Assembly (NCBI RefSeq): GCF_004354045.1
Contig: NZ_SMRT01000019.1
Span: forward strand, 1-64,000
Direction: 5' to 3'
From: Paenibacillus piri
GTDB lineage: Bacteria > Bacillota > Bacilli > Paenibacillales > NBRC-103111
DNA: 64,000 nt
The notes below the pieces were generated by a model. It searched no databases. It worked only from the letters and a program-made list of their open reading frames with translations, and was not told the DNA's origin. Position numbers and translations under genes: made by a program. Within the stretch, counting starts at the first letter, position 1; each line of letters starts with the position of its first letter. Positions 47,112 through 55,729 of the stretch are shown piece after piece.

Positions 47112-47142
47112 GATCTACAACACAACAGGGAGTGGAGATACG

Positions 47143-48183
47143 ATGTTGAATGAAATGAAGACGAAGCTTCAGCTGGAAACGAAATACGCGCGTTTGGGAG
47201 AAGTGATCGATGCGCTTGTCTCCAAAGATTTTACGGCCAGAGGAATTTCCCATGAGCTTTATGAGGCGGCGAGAGCGCAAACGGGCTTGCCGCTGACGAT
47301 GGCGGCGGCGGCGCATTTGCGCGCGCACGCCGGGATTGGCGACCGGGTGCTTATTTTTACCGGGTGGCCTTCCCGCTCATGGTTGATTAAAGGCTTGACC
47401 GAAACGGACGGCCCGGTCGGAGCGGCCGTGCTGGCAAGAGCGTTGGAGCAGACGCTCGGCGTAGTGCCGATCTTGGTCATGGAGAAATCGTTGATTCCGT
47501 TCGGCGAAGTTGCGCTTAGGGCAGCAGGATTAATCGTAAGCGACCTGGAAACGGCGTTGAAATCCAAGCCGGGACCTCCTTCCGCCTCCGTGGCGGCGGT
47601 CATTGACTATCCGGTAGAATGGGAGGAAGGCGTTCAAGCGGCAGCTCCGCTGCTGCAGCGTATTCAGCCTAAAGCGCTAATTTCGGTAGAGCTTCCCGGA
47701 GCCAACGCGAATCGCAAATATCACAACGTAACGGCGCGCGAAGTACCTTCCGAGCTGGTCGTTAAAGCGGATCTGCTGTTCCGCGAAGCCCGCAGCCGGG
47801 GCATTGCCACCATTGGAATCGGCGACGGCGGCAACGAGCTCGGGATGGGAAATGTCCGCGAAGCTATCGCAGCCCATTTGCCCAAGGGCGAAGTCATAGC
47901 GCCGGCTACCGAAGTCGATCTGCTCATTGCCTCCTGCATCTCCAACTGGGGAGCATGCGGTTTGGCAGCGGCTATTGCGGCGCTTACCGGCAAGCCGGAG
48001 GTGATCCGCGAAATCGATGTGGTCAGGATTACGGACCGGCTCGTGGACGCGGGAGCCATAGACGGGCTAACGGCTTACGTTGATCCGAAAAACGACGGCA
48101 CCCGTCATGAGATCAACCGGGCGTTGATGAAATTTCTGCATATGTCGGTCATGATGCATCTTGACGGATGGATCAAAGGCTAG
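47143..48183 (+). CDS. D-glutamate cyclase-like protein (DUF4392)
   Basis: A 346-residue protein matching the D-glutamate cyclase family; the mammalian homologue (DGLUCY) interconverts D-glutamate and 5-oxo-D-proline. The diagnostic glycine-rich stretch GIGDGGNELGMGNV lies near residues 226-239, followed by VDLLIASCISNWGACGL. In this unit it sits between the importer and the ammonia lyase. A lactam-forming or lactam-opening step on an imported amino acid or amino-sugar acid is a reasonable guess, but no direct evidence is visible. Confidence 0.8.
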   Translation: MLNEMKTKLQLETKYARLGEVIDALVSKDFTARGISHELYEAARAQTGLPLTMAAAAHLRAHAGIGDRVLIFTGWPSRSWLIKGLTETDGPVGAAVLARALEQTLGVVPILVMEKSLIPFGEVALRAAGLIVSDLETALKSKPGPPSASVAAVIDYPVEWEEGVQAAAPLLQRIQPKALISVELPGANANRKYHNVTAREVPSELVVKADLLFREARSRGIATIGIGDGGNELGMGNVREAIAAHLPKGEVIAPATEVDLLIASCISNWGACGLAAAIAALTGKPEVIREIDVVRITDRLVDAGAIDGLTAYVDPKNDGTRHEINRALMKFLHMSVMMHLDGWIKG

Positions 48184-48200
48184 AGGGGGGGCGAAGCAAG

Positions 48201-49307
48201 ATGAATCCGTTTGAGGCTGTTCAACTGCCGAGGGTTATTAATGCCGCAGGCAAAATGACTTATTTGGGAAGCTCGGCCGTTCTGCCGGAGGTAGCGGCGG
48301 CGATGTCCGCAGCGGCGCAGAGCTATGTCGATATGGCCGGGTTGAAGCAGACGGTACAGCGGCGTGTGGCGGAGCTGACGGGAGCGGAAGGCGCATGTAT
48401 TACGTCCTGCGCGGCCGCCGGTATTGTCGTATCGGTTGCGGCGGTTTTGACGGGCACGGATATGGATAAAGTGGAAGCCTTGCCTGAAATAAAAGGAACC
48501 AGGCGCGAGGTTATTTTGCAGAAGGGCCATGCGGTAAGCTTCGGGGCGAACCTGACCCAAATGATCCGGATGACCGGAGCGGCGGTGAAGGAAATCGGAA
48601 CGGTCAACGGAGTGAAGCCGTATCATCTCGAAGGCGCGATTACAGAAGCTACGGCGGCAATCGTTTATGTCGTTTCGCATCATGCCGTTTCCAATGAAAT
48701 GCTCACCTTGGCCGAGGTGGTCGAAACAGCCGGAACGTATGGAATCCCGGTAATTGTAGATGCAGCGGCCGAGGTTGATTTGCGGCAGTATTTGGCGCAA
48801 GGCGCGGATCTCGCTGTGTACAGCGGCCACAAGGCTATCGGGGGACCTACGTCGGGCCTTGTGATCGGCCGTAAGGAGTTGATTGACGCCTGTATGCTGC
48901 AGGAAAAAGGATACGCCCGGGCCATGAAGATCGGCAAGGAAAATATTATGGGCTTCTACGCGGCATTGCAATGCTATTTGAAGGAAGACCCGGAGGAAAC
49001 CGCAGGCCGGTTAACGGAAATTGTGGAGACGCTGCAAAAGGATATAGAGCACTGCGGCTTAACGGGGATCAGCACTAAAATTGTGAAGGATGCGACACGT
49101 CCGATACCGCGGTTGCAATTGATTGTCGGGGAGACGGCGCCTCTGGAAGCGAAGCAGCTGATTGCTGGAATGGAGCGGAACAATCCGTCGATTCGTACGA
49201 GAAACCATTCGGCGGATGCCGGAATGATCCAATTTGATCCGCGCGAGTTAAAAATAGAGGAAACAGCCGTTGTTGCCCAAGTGCTAAAGCAATTACTGGA
49301 AGGGTAA
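48201..49307 (+). CDS. DgaE-like PLP-dependent ammonia lyase
   Basis: A 368-residue SelA-fold, PLP-dependent protein of the DgaE family. The probable PLP lysine is Lys211 in SGHKAIGGPTSG. The known DgaE converts D-glucosaminate-6-phosphate to 2-keto-3-deoxygluconate-6-phosphate and ammonia. The aldolase that follows would take the next step. I start at ATG 48201 after GAGGGGGG; an ATG at 48168 would overlap the upstream gene and lacks a ribosome site. Confidence 0.82.
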   Translation: MNPFEAVQLPRVINAAGKMTYLGSSAVLPEVAAAMSAAAQSYVDMAGLKQTVQRRVAELTGAEGACITSCAAAGIVVSVAAVLTGTDMDKVEALPEIKGTRREVILQKGHAVSFGANLTQMIRMTGAAVKEIGTVNGVKPYHLEGAITEATAAIVYVVSHHAVSNEMLTLAEVVETAGTYGIPVIVDAAAEVDLRQYLAQGADLAVYSGHKAIGGPTSGLVIGRKELIDACMLQEKGYARAMKIGKENIMGFYAALQCYLKEDPEETAGRLTEIVETLQKDIEHCGLTGISTKIVKDATRPIPRLQLIVGETAPLEAKQLIAGMERNNPSIRTRNHSADAGMIQFDPRELKIEETAVVAQVLKQLLEG

Positions 49308-49337
49308 ACTGAATTCATCAAGGAGTTGAAGCAGCTT

Positions 49338-50087
49338 ATGAAATCATTTATAGAACGGGCCATAGGCGGAAAAGTATTGCTTAACATCCAGACGCGGTCT
49401 GTCGAGGCGTCCGTACAAGCGGCCGAGCTGCTGGGCAAGGCGGTTTTTACCGGCGTTATGGCCAAAGATTTTCCGGTATTGGAGGAAGGCGTACGATACA
49501 TTCAGGCGCTGCAGGAACGGAAGGTACAGGTTTCGGCAGGACTCGGTGACGGCAGCGCGGATCAATGGGAGAAGGCGCTGCAGCTTGCTTTGCATACAGC
49601 GCCGCTGCATCTGAATCAAATATTTCCGGCCGCAGGGTTATCGCAGTACGCATTGCGGATGCAGGAGGCGCCAACACTGGTCAATGCAATGGTGAGACCT
49701 GCCGGACAACCCGGCATCGTTGATATCGGAACGGGTCCGCTCAGTCAACAAACCGGCAGTGCGCGTGTACCGGTTGAGGCGGCTTTGGCGATGATGAAGG
49801 AAGCGGGCGTTCAGTCCGTTAAATTTTTCCCTATTGAAGGCAGCAAGCGGCTGGAAGAGGTTCGTGCCGTTGCCCGGGCCGCTGCCAAGGAAGGCATGAT
49901 GATTGAACCGACAGGGGGCATTACGCCGGACAACGCGGCGGAAATTGTGCAGGTATGCCTGGATGCCGGCGTTCCTTGCATTATGCCCCATCTTTACGGA
50001 TCGCTGAAAAACCCGGAGACGGGCGACCTCGATAAGCGGAAGCTGGAAGCGACATATCGCAGCATTATGTCGCTGTTCGGGGAATAA
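49338..50087 (+). CDS. DgaF-like 2-keto-3-deoxy-phosphogluconate aldolase
   Basis: A 249-residue aldolase of the DgaF family (not the shorter Eda type). The Schiff-base lysine is probably Lys162 in SVKFFPIEGS, and EPTGGITPDN near residue 195 shapes the phosphate site. It should split 2-keto-3-deoxy-6-phosphogluconate into pyruvate and glyceraldehyde-3-phosphate. It directly follows the DgaE-like lyase, the same pairing as in the known D-glucosaminate pathway. A TTG at 49326 lies against the ribosome site and is rejected as the start. Confidence 0.82.
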   Translation: MKSFIERAIGGKVLLNIQTRSVEASVQAAELLGKAVFTGVMAKDFPVLEEGVRYIQALQERKVQVSAGLGDGSADQWEKALQLALHTAPLHLNQIFPAAGLSQYALRMQEAPTLVNAMVRPAGQPGIVDIGTGPLSQQTGSARVPVEAALAMMKEAGVQSVKFFPIEGSKRLEEVRAVARAAAKEGMMIEPTGGITPDNAAEIVQVCLDAGVPCIMPHLYGSLKNPETGDLDKRKLEATYRSIMSLFGE

Positions 50088-50091
50088 TGGG

Positions 50092-51435
50092 ATGAGCCTG
50101 GCAGAAGGCCCGGTGCTTGCCGTCGATGTCGGCTCCTCTTCCATCAAAGCGGCGGTCATCGGTACTAACGGCAGAGCGGCGGTGACCAGCAAAGTTCCGC
50201 TGGCGGCGGCTGCAATCGGGGAACGCGTTGAGATCGGCACGGATGCGCTATGGGACGCTTTCGTCCGGTCGGTGCGATTGCTCAGTCGGGACGGTCAGGA
50301 TCTGAAAGGATTGATCGGAATCGGCATCACGTCGCAAATGGCCGGATTGGTGATGCTGGATAAGGAAGGACGCCCGGTGCGCGATTGTATTCCCGGAGTT
50401 GACCGCAGGGGGACCTCCTACGTTGCAGAGCTTTCTCTCCGGGTTAAGGGCGTTGATATTGTTTCGCGCACCGGCTGCCCCTTATCCGGCATATACCCTG
50501 CGTCCAAGCTGCTCTGTTTGCAGGCAGAGGAGCCGGATGTGCTGAAGCGGACCGCTTATATAGGCGGAGTCAAGGAATATTTGCTCCAGAGATTGACAGG
50601 CGCGTGGGTAACGGATCCGGCTTCGGCCTCGGCAACCCAATTGTACGATCAGCAGTGCCGGGATTGGTGGCCGGAAATGTTGGAGGCGGCAGGTATCGAT
50701 CCCGGACTTCTGCCGCAAATTTGCGATCCCGACCGTCTGGCCGGAACGCTTCTGCCGGAGGCGGGCAACAGGCTGGGTTTGCCGCCGGGTCTGCCTGTTG
50801 CCGTAGGGACAGGAGATGGGCCTGCGGCCAATCTTTCCAGCGGCTGCGTTGCGGAAGGGCAGCTCTGCATATCGTTAGGCACAACCGCGGTTGCCCGCTT
50901 TTGGTCGGAAGACGCAGGAGCGTTAACGGAAAAAGGCGGCTATTTCAGGCAGCATTTCGGCTGGAATATGTATTTGCAGGGCTTTCGGATGGAGGGAGCG
51001 GGGAGCCGGATTTCGGAGCTCCTGGCGCTCAGTGACACGGATAAGCATGCACAGAACGGCAAACTGCAATCGGTGCTTGATGATATATTGTTTAGGCTGT
51101 ATGAATATATGGAGCCGTTTGTTGTTCGGGGGCGATTCCAGGAAATACGCCCGATCGGCGGAGGGATGCTCAGAGAAAGCTGGATGCAGGATATCGCGGA
51201 TTTGTTCCGGCTTCCCGTCGTATTGACGGAAGGGGGGGACAGTACGTCGGGCGCCGCCATGCTGGTGATGAAGCATCTGAACAGCGGGACGGCCTGGAAA
51301 AATATATCGGATAAGATAGTTCGCATTCAAAAGGTGATAAGACCCGGCGTACAGGGGAGCGAAGCGATCCGGCGGCGGTACGAGCTATCCATTTCCAATA
51401 TGAAAGGAGGCAGGCGCGGCCTATTCCGGTCTTAA
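50092..51435 (+). CDS. FGGY-family carbohydrate kinase
   Basis: A 447-residue sugar kinase of the FGGY family. The N-terminal phosphate-binding VDVGSSSIKAAVI, the middle GIGITSQMAGLV and PGVDRRG, and the C-terminal GGGMLRESWMQDIAD and GGDSTSGAA segments are all present. It likely phosphorylates the imported sugar acid, replacing the PTS step used in the enteric Dga pathway. It starts four bases after the aldolase stop with only a weak ribosome site, so translation is probably coupled. Confidence 0.88.
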   Translation: MSLAEGPVLAVDVGSSSIKAAVIGTNGRAAVTSKVPLAAAAIGERVEIGTDALWDAFVRSVRLLSRDGQDLKGLIGIGITSQMAGLVMLDKEGRPVRDCIPGVDRRGTSYVAELSLRVKGVDIVSRTGCPLSGIYPASKLLCLQAEEPDVLKRTAYIGGVKEYLLQRLTGAWVTDPASASATQLYDQQCRDWWPEMLEAAGIDPGLLPQICDPDRLAGTLLPEAGNRLGLPPGLPVAVGTGDGPAANLSSGCVAEGQLCISLGTTAVARFWSEDAGALTEKGGYFRQHFGWNMYLQGFRMEGAGSRISELLALSDTDKHAQNGKLQSVLDDILFRLYEYMEPFVVRGRFQEIRPIGGGMLRESWMQDIADLFRLPVVLTEGGDSTSGAAMLVMKHLNSGTAWKNISDKIVRIQKVIRPGVQGSEAIRRRYELSISNMKGGRRGLFRS

Positions 51436-51463
51436 CGGCCGGGGGGTCGTATGCCGCAATGCG

Positions 51464-52486
51464 ATGAAGGGGAAACTGCTTGAAGTGAAGGAGCTGGTTA
51501 CCGATTTTACGACGGACCGGGGTACGTTTCACGTTGTGGATCGGATTTCGTTCGATGTAGAATACGGGGAGACGGTAGGACTCGTCGGCGAGTCCGGAAG
51601 CGGTAAAAGCATCACTTCCCTGTCTATCCTCGGTTTAATTAAGCCGCCTGGCCGAATTGCCGGAGGATCGGTTCTGTTCGAAGGCGATGAATTGACCGGC
51701 AAGTCGCCCAAGGAAATGGGCCGCATTCGAGGACGGGAAATGTCGATGATCTTCCAGGAGCCGATGACATCGCTTAATCCGGTGTTGACTGTCGGGGAGC
51801 AGATTGCCGAAACGGTCCGGTTGCATCAAGGGCTTTCGTCAAAGGAAGCGATGCAGCGGGCGGTAGAGATGCTGAAGAAAGTCGGCATACCGATGGCGGA
51901 GACGCGGGTAAGGCAGTATCCGCATCAGCTGTCCGGCGGAATGCGGCAGCGCGTAATGATTGCAATCGCTTTGTCGTGCAGCCCGAAGCTGCTCATTGCC
52001 GATGAGCCAACGACTGCGCTTGATGTAACGATTCAAGCGCAAATCCTGGAGCTGATGAAGTCGCTGAATCAGAATGACGGCACCGGCATTTTATTGGTTA
52101 CGCATGATTTAGGAGTCGTAGCCGAAATGTGCAAGAAAGTCATTGTGATGTATGCGGGTCAAATTGTCGAGCAGGGACCGGCGTACGACATATTTCGCAA
52201 TCCTTTGCATCCGTACACGGAAGCTTTGTTAAAATCGATTCCGAGAATCGGCGGCGCCCGGGAGAAGCTGTATTCGATTCCGGGTAATGTTCCTTCTCCC
52301 CATTCGATGCCTAAGGGGTGCAGATTCCATGCGCGCTGCCCCTATGCGTTCGAACGCTGTTCGAAAGAAGAGCCGGCGCTTATTGACGAAGGCAACGGCC
52401 GGCGCGTCCGCTGCTTGAAATACGACCCGGCGGCATCGGTGCGCGATGCAGGACTTAACGGCGGGGAAACGGCAAATTCGAGGTGA
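51464..52486 (+). CDS. DppD/OppD-type ABC ATPase
   Basis: A 340-residue ATPase of the Opp/Dpp importer. Walker A is GESGSGKS (about 45-52), the signature is LSGGMRQR, and Walker B is LLIADEPTTALD. The C-terminal oligopeptide-transporter cysteine region (GCRFHARCPYAFERC) is typical of the family and binds an iron-sulfur cluster in some members. It completes the importer that begins at 43583. It overlaps the next gene as GTGA. Confidence 0.9.
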   Translation: MKGKLLEVKELVTDFTTDRGTFHVVDRISFDVEYGETVGLVGESGSGKSITSLSILGLIKPPGRIAGGSVLFEGDELTGKSPKEMGRIRGREMSMIFQEPMTSLNPVLTVGEQIAETVRLHQGLSSKEAMQRAVEMLKKVGIPMAETRVRQYPHQLSGGMRQRVMIAIALSCSPKLLIADEPTTALDVTIQAQILELMKSLNQNDGTGILLVTHDLGVVAEMCKKVIVMYAGQIVEQGPAYDIFRNPLHPYTEALLKSIPRIGGAREKLYSIPGNVPSPHSMPKGCRFHARCPYAFERCSKEEPALIDEGNGRRVRCLKYDPAASVRDAGLNGGETANSR

Positions 52487-53490
52487 GCGGCACCTCTTTA
52501 AGGACGGTGAACAGCATGGAAACGTTGCTTCGCGTAGAAAATCTTACCAAATTTTTTCCGGTGAAACGAAAATTGTTCCAGAAGCCGGCGAATCCGGTAA
52601 AGGCCGTGAACGGACTGACCTTTGATATTTATGACGGAGAGACGCTTGCTCTCGTCGGCGAGTCCGGATGCGGAAAAAGCACGACGGGGCGCACGCTGCT
52701 CAGGCTTTTGGAGCCGACGTCAGGCAAAGTGACATTTCAAGGCCGCGACATCTTCACGCTCTCCAAGGAACAAATGAGGCAGGTTCGCAAGCATATGCAA
52801 ATTATTTTTCAGGATCCTTTCGGCTCGCTCAATCCCCGTCTTAAAATAAAGGATATTATTGCCGAACCGCTAACGGCTCATAAAACCGGCAGCCACGAAC
52901 AGAATAAGCAGCGGGTAAAGGAGCTGATGGAGGTAGTCGGTCTGAACGAGGAACAAATGGATCGCTACCCGCACGAGTTTTCCGGCGGCCAGCGGCAGCG
53001 GATCAGCATTGCCCGCGCTCTCGCGTTGAATCCTAAGCTGATCGTGTGCGATGAGGCCGTATCTGCACTCGATGTATCGATCCAATCCCAGGTGCTGAAT
53101 TTGCTGCAGGAACTGCAGCGGCGGTTTGGCCTGACTTATTTGTTCATTTCGCATAATCTGAGTGTCGTGCATCACATCGCCGACCGGGTAGGCGTCATGT
53201 ATCTTGGCAAGCTGGTTGAACTGGGCCGGGTGGACACGATCTACAATAAACCGGCTCATCCATATACGCAGTCGCTATTATCGGCAATTCCGGAGGTTAA
53301 TCCCGAGCGGCAGCGGGAACGCATCATTCTGCAGGGGGATGTACCCAGTCCGGCAAATCCGCCGTCAGGCTGCCATTTTCATACCCGTTGTCCGTATGTG
53401 CAGCCGACTTGCAGCTCAAAGGTGCCCGAATTCCGGGAAATCGAGCCGGGTCATTGGACAGCCTGCCATTTTCCGTTGCAGAATGATTGA
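52483..53490 (+). CDS. DppF/OppF-type ABC ATPase
   Basis: The 335-residue second ATPase of the importer. Walker A is GESGCGKST, the signature is FSGGQRQR, and Walker B is LIVCDEAVSALD. The C-terminal cysteine region GCHFHTRCPYVQPTC is present. GTG 52483 overlaps the previous stop; ATG 52516, preceded by AGGACGG, is an alternative start giving the usual N-terminus. It is the last gene of the unit. Confidence 0.9.
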   Translation: MSGTSLRTVNSMETLLRVENLTKFFPVKRKLFQKPANPVKAVNGLTFDIYDGETLALVGESGCGKSTTGRTLLRLLEPTSGKVTFQGRDIFTLSKEQMRQVRKHMQIIFQDPFGSLNPRLKIKDIIAEPLTAHKTGSHEQNKQRVKELMEVVGLNEEQMDRYPHEFSGGQRQRISIARALALNPKLIVCDEAVSALDVSIQSQVLNLLQELQRRFGLTYLFISHNLSVVHHIADRVGVMYLGKLVELGRVDTIYNKPAHPYTQSLLSAIPEVNPERQRERIILQGDVPSPANPPSGCHFHTRCPYVQPTCSSKVPEFREIEPGHWTACHFPLQND

Positions 53491-53841
53491 ACAAAGCCAG
53501 CGGTCTCCGGCATATATATGTTATCCATTATAAAGATATAAATTACTATTAGTATCGTTCAATCTATAGAAAGTCAGGTTACAATGAAAACCGGATCTTG
53601 GCCCATCTTTATTTTTTACTGAAAAGCGGGGAAATAGCGCTATCGCTGCGGTGGGCAAGAACATATATTGTTTCGTTTCCGCGCGCTGCGCGGCTTTTTT
53701 CTTTTTGCCCCTAATTCAACCTCTGAATTGCTCCGTAATCAGAATTGAATGTGCTGTGAACCTATTATTCGGTAATTGGCAGACTTTGTAGCATGAATTC
53801 TTTTGATCCTCATGATAGAATGTCAGGGTACCAAAAAAACA
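53491..53841. other. Intergenic region before the c-di-AMP riboswitch
   Basis: No credible gene. It contains a terminator at 53679-53700 and an unassigned GC-rich stretch (about 53625-53655) that might be structured RNA. The promoter for the riboswitch and CAP gene must lie after the terminator; no convincing -35/-10 pair was found. Confidence 0.55.
53679..53700 (+). terminator. Intrinsic terminator downstream of the importer unit
   Basis: CCGCGC and GCGCGG form a perfect GC stem with a three-base loop, followed by a T-rich tail. Confidence 0.8.
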
Positions 53842-53957
53842 GGCCGAAGCTAATCAATCGATTAAGCGCGGGGGAACCATCCTAATTGGGGTGAAGTCAC
53901 ATTTGGTGACCGGGTGATTGCTCTTTGACCCGAATCCGTCAGCTAACCTCGCAGGCC
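53842..53957 (+). ncRNA. c-di-AMP riboswitch (ydaO-yuaA)
   Basis: The conserved blocks of the ydaO aptamer appear in order: GCGGGGGAACCA, TTGGGGTGAA, a stem (GTCAC/GTGAC), CGGGTGATTGCTCTTTGACC, CGAATCCGTCAGCTAACCTC and GCAGGCC. It binds cyclic di-AMP, a cell-wall and potassium-stress signal in Bacillales, where these switches often control wall-remodelling or ion-transport genes. It precedes a secreted CAP-domain gene. The aptamer ends a few bases before the ribosome site AAGGAGAGG, and no terminator separates them, so control may be at translation. Assigned by motif comparison only. Confidence 0.93.
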
Positions 53958-53977
53958 AAAAAAAGGAGAGGATAGTT

Positions 53978-54853
53978 TTGAATCGTTTTCACAAGATTGT
54001 TGTAACAGGCGCACTTATTTTAGCTCCGATCGTCAGTGCAGCTTCAGTTTCCGCTGCTCCTAATATGAATACCGCTCAGGATCCGATGGCGGTTGTTTCA
54101 AAAAATTATGGAGTAGATCTGAATTCCATGCTTCAAGGGAAAGATCTAAACTCTTTGTTGCAAGGGAAGGATCTAAACTCTTTGTTGCAAGGGAAGGATC
54201 TAAACTCTTTGCTGCAAGGGAAGGATCTAAACTCTTTGTTGCAAGGTAAGGATTTAAACTCTTTGTTGCAAGGTAAATTCGGGGGCGGAAATGGCAGCAG
54301 CGCTGGAAATAACAACTGCGCACCAGGAGCCGGAGATACAACCGGCGGCAGCCAGGTTCCTTCAGAAACACCTAATAAAGGTACAACCAACGATAGCCCG
54401 GCAAATGGAGCAGATTCCAACAGCAATACCAATAGTAATACAAACAGCGGCAACGGTTCTCTTGAAGGAACAAATAAAGACTCGTCTTCCTTCGCCGTGC
54501 AAGTGGTGGACCTTGTAAATCAAGAGCGTACCAAAGCAGGTCTCAAGCCGCTTACGAGCGATAAAGCGCTAACCGGAATGGCCCTTGATAAAGCTAAGGA
54601 CATGTACAATAACAATTACTTTGACCATAATTCTCCAACCTTCGGTTCTCCGTTCGATATGATGAAAACCTATGGTATAACCTACAGTTATGCAGGAGAA
54701 AATATCGCTAAAGGGCAGCGTACGCCGCAAGAAGTAATGAATTCTTGGATGAACAGTGCGGGTCACCGTCAGAACATCTTAAGCCCTAACTTTACCCAGA
54801 TCGGTGTAGCTTACTATAACGGGGAATGGGTGCAAGAATTTATTGCGAAATAA
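53978..54853 (+). CDS. Secreted CAP/SCP-domain protein with nonapeptide repeats
   Basis: A 291-residue exported protein. It has a signal peptide (about 1-28, ending near VSAA), then about six near-perfect copies of a nine-residue repeat (LQGKDLNSL type, about residues 46-101). A Gly/Asn/Ser/Thr-rich linker follows, then a CAP domain of the YkwD type (about 170-291). CAP cavity residues are visible: His in FDHNSP, Glu in AGENIA, His in GHRQNIL. YkwD-like proteins are linked to spore or cell-wall functions. TTG 53978 is correctly spaced from AAGGAGAGG; an ATG frame from 53918 would run through the riboswitch. Confidence 0.88.
   Translation: MNRFHKIVVTGALILAPIVSAASVSAAPNMNTAQDPMAVVSKNYGVDLNSMLQGKDLNSLLQGKDLNSLLQGKDLNSLLQGKDLNSLLQGKDLNSLLQGKFGGGNGSSAGNNNCAPGAGDTTGGSQVPSETPNKGTTNDSPANGADSNSNTNSNTNSGNGSLEGTNKDSSSFAVQVVDLVNQERTKAGLKPLTSDKALTGMALDKAKDMYNNNYFDHNSPTFGSPFDMMKTYGITYSYAGENIAKGQRTPQEVMNSWMNSAGHRQNILSPNFTQIGVAYYNGEWVQEFIAK
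54118..54280 (+). repeat. 27-bp tandem repeats inside the CAP gene
   Basis: About six head-to-tail copies of a 27-base unit, each encoding nine residues (Gln-Gly-Lys-Asp-Leu-Asn-Ser-Leu-Leu). Copies differ by only a few silent changes (for example AAGGGAAGG against AAGGTAAGG), so copy number probably changes by slippage. Confidence 0.9.
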
Positions 54854-54884
54854 TATAAGCTGGATATCAAGATAAGCTGACTTG

Positions 54885-54931
54885 TGACCCGCAAGATGGA
54901 CACTTTGTAAAAGTGACCGTTTTGCGGGTCA
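54885..54931 (+). terminator. Terminator after the CAP gene
   Basis: TGACCCGCAA (54885-54894) pairs perfectly with TTGCGGGTCA (54922-54931), with an inner CACTTT/AAAGTG helix. The downstream tail is only weakly T-rich. It may also serve transcripts from the convergent TetR gene. Confidence 0.65.
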
Positions 54932-55043
54932 TTAATGTTTATAAAGCTAATATTACATTTTCAAATAGTTTACATAATGAGACTGTCGATCAATTGCGGG
55001 AACAGGCAACGACTTCTTTTGCCGCCGGATCGCCGGAGATTCG

Positions 55044-55682
55044 TCAATCGGGCCTGGCACGAAGTCCGTCGCAAATCACGGATACGATGACGACCGACCT
55101 ATCCGCTTGGCCGGCACTTTGCTCCATGGCTAACAGGGTACCGACGATGAGGGCTTTCACCTGCTCGGCGCCGATGTCCGCCCGTACGGAACCGCTTTGT
55201 TGAGCACACTCGAGAAGCTTGCTTAACACGTCCAGTAACTGGTCGGAGATGCCGGTAGCAACGGCTTTCATGTCGATTTCGGTACCGGACACTGCCGCCG
55301 TCAATGCTTTGTTCGCCGCTCCTTCTTCAATCACACGCGAAATATATTGAAAAAAAGCTTCTCCGGGATCATCGAAATCGAGCAGAGACTCTGCCTCCTC
55401 GACAAGCTTTTGCTGGTACCGGTGAATGACCGCTTCGAAAAGCAACTCTTTGGTGGGGAAATTGCGATAAACCGTACCGATCCCCACACCGGCATGCCGG
55501 GCGATTTCTTCGATCCGGACGGAAAGCCCTTCCGCGGCAAAGACGGCGTGGGCCGCATCCAGAATTCGCGCTCGGTTTCGCTGGGCATCGACGCGAAGCG
55601 ATTTGGGGCGGTCTGCATTGACGAGGGAGTCGGGTTGTGCAACACTGCCGTCCTGATGCGAGTTCATAGGATTAATTTTCAT
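55044..55682 (-). CDS. TetR-family repressor
   Basis: A 212-residue repressor with an N-terminal TetR helix-turn-helix (IEEIARHAGVGIGTVYRNFPTKELLF, split across about residues 58-83) and a helical ligand-binding C-terminal domain. ATG 55682 is preceded by AGAGGTG; an upstream frame to 55736 would run into the operator. It is divergent from the oxidoreductase at 55834, with two palindromic operators between, so it very likely represses that gene and possibly itself. The inducer is unknown; quinones or electrophiles are plausible. Confidence 0.88.
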   Translation of the reverse strand: MKINPMNSHQDGSVAQPDSLVNADRPKSLRVDAQRNRARILDAAHAVFAAEGLSVRIEEIARHAGVGIGTVYRNFPTKELLFEAVIHRYQQKLVEEAESLLDFDDPGEAFFQYISRVIEEGAANKALTAAVSGTEIDMKAVATGISDQLLDVLSKLLECAQQSGSVRADIGAEQVKALIVGTLLAMEQSAGQADRSVVIVSVICDGLRARPD

Positions 55683-55729
55683 ATTTGATATGCACCTCTC
55701 ATCTTCATCATACCCGATCGCTTGCAGCT

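Noticed and set aside
53918..53977. 20-codon upstream extension of the CAP-domain protein
   Set aside because: It would translate the conserved 3' part of the c-di-AMP riboswitch and lies before the ribosome site; TTG 53978 fits better.
54118..54280. Possible CRISPR array
   Set aside because: Units are directly adjacent 27-base copies without spacers and remain in frame inside a secreted protein.
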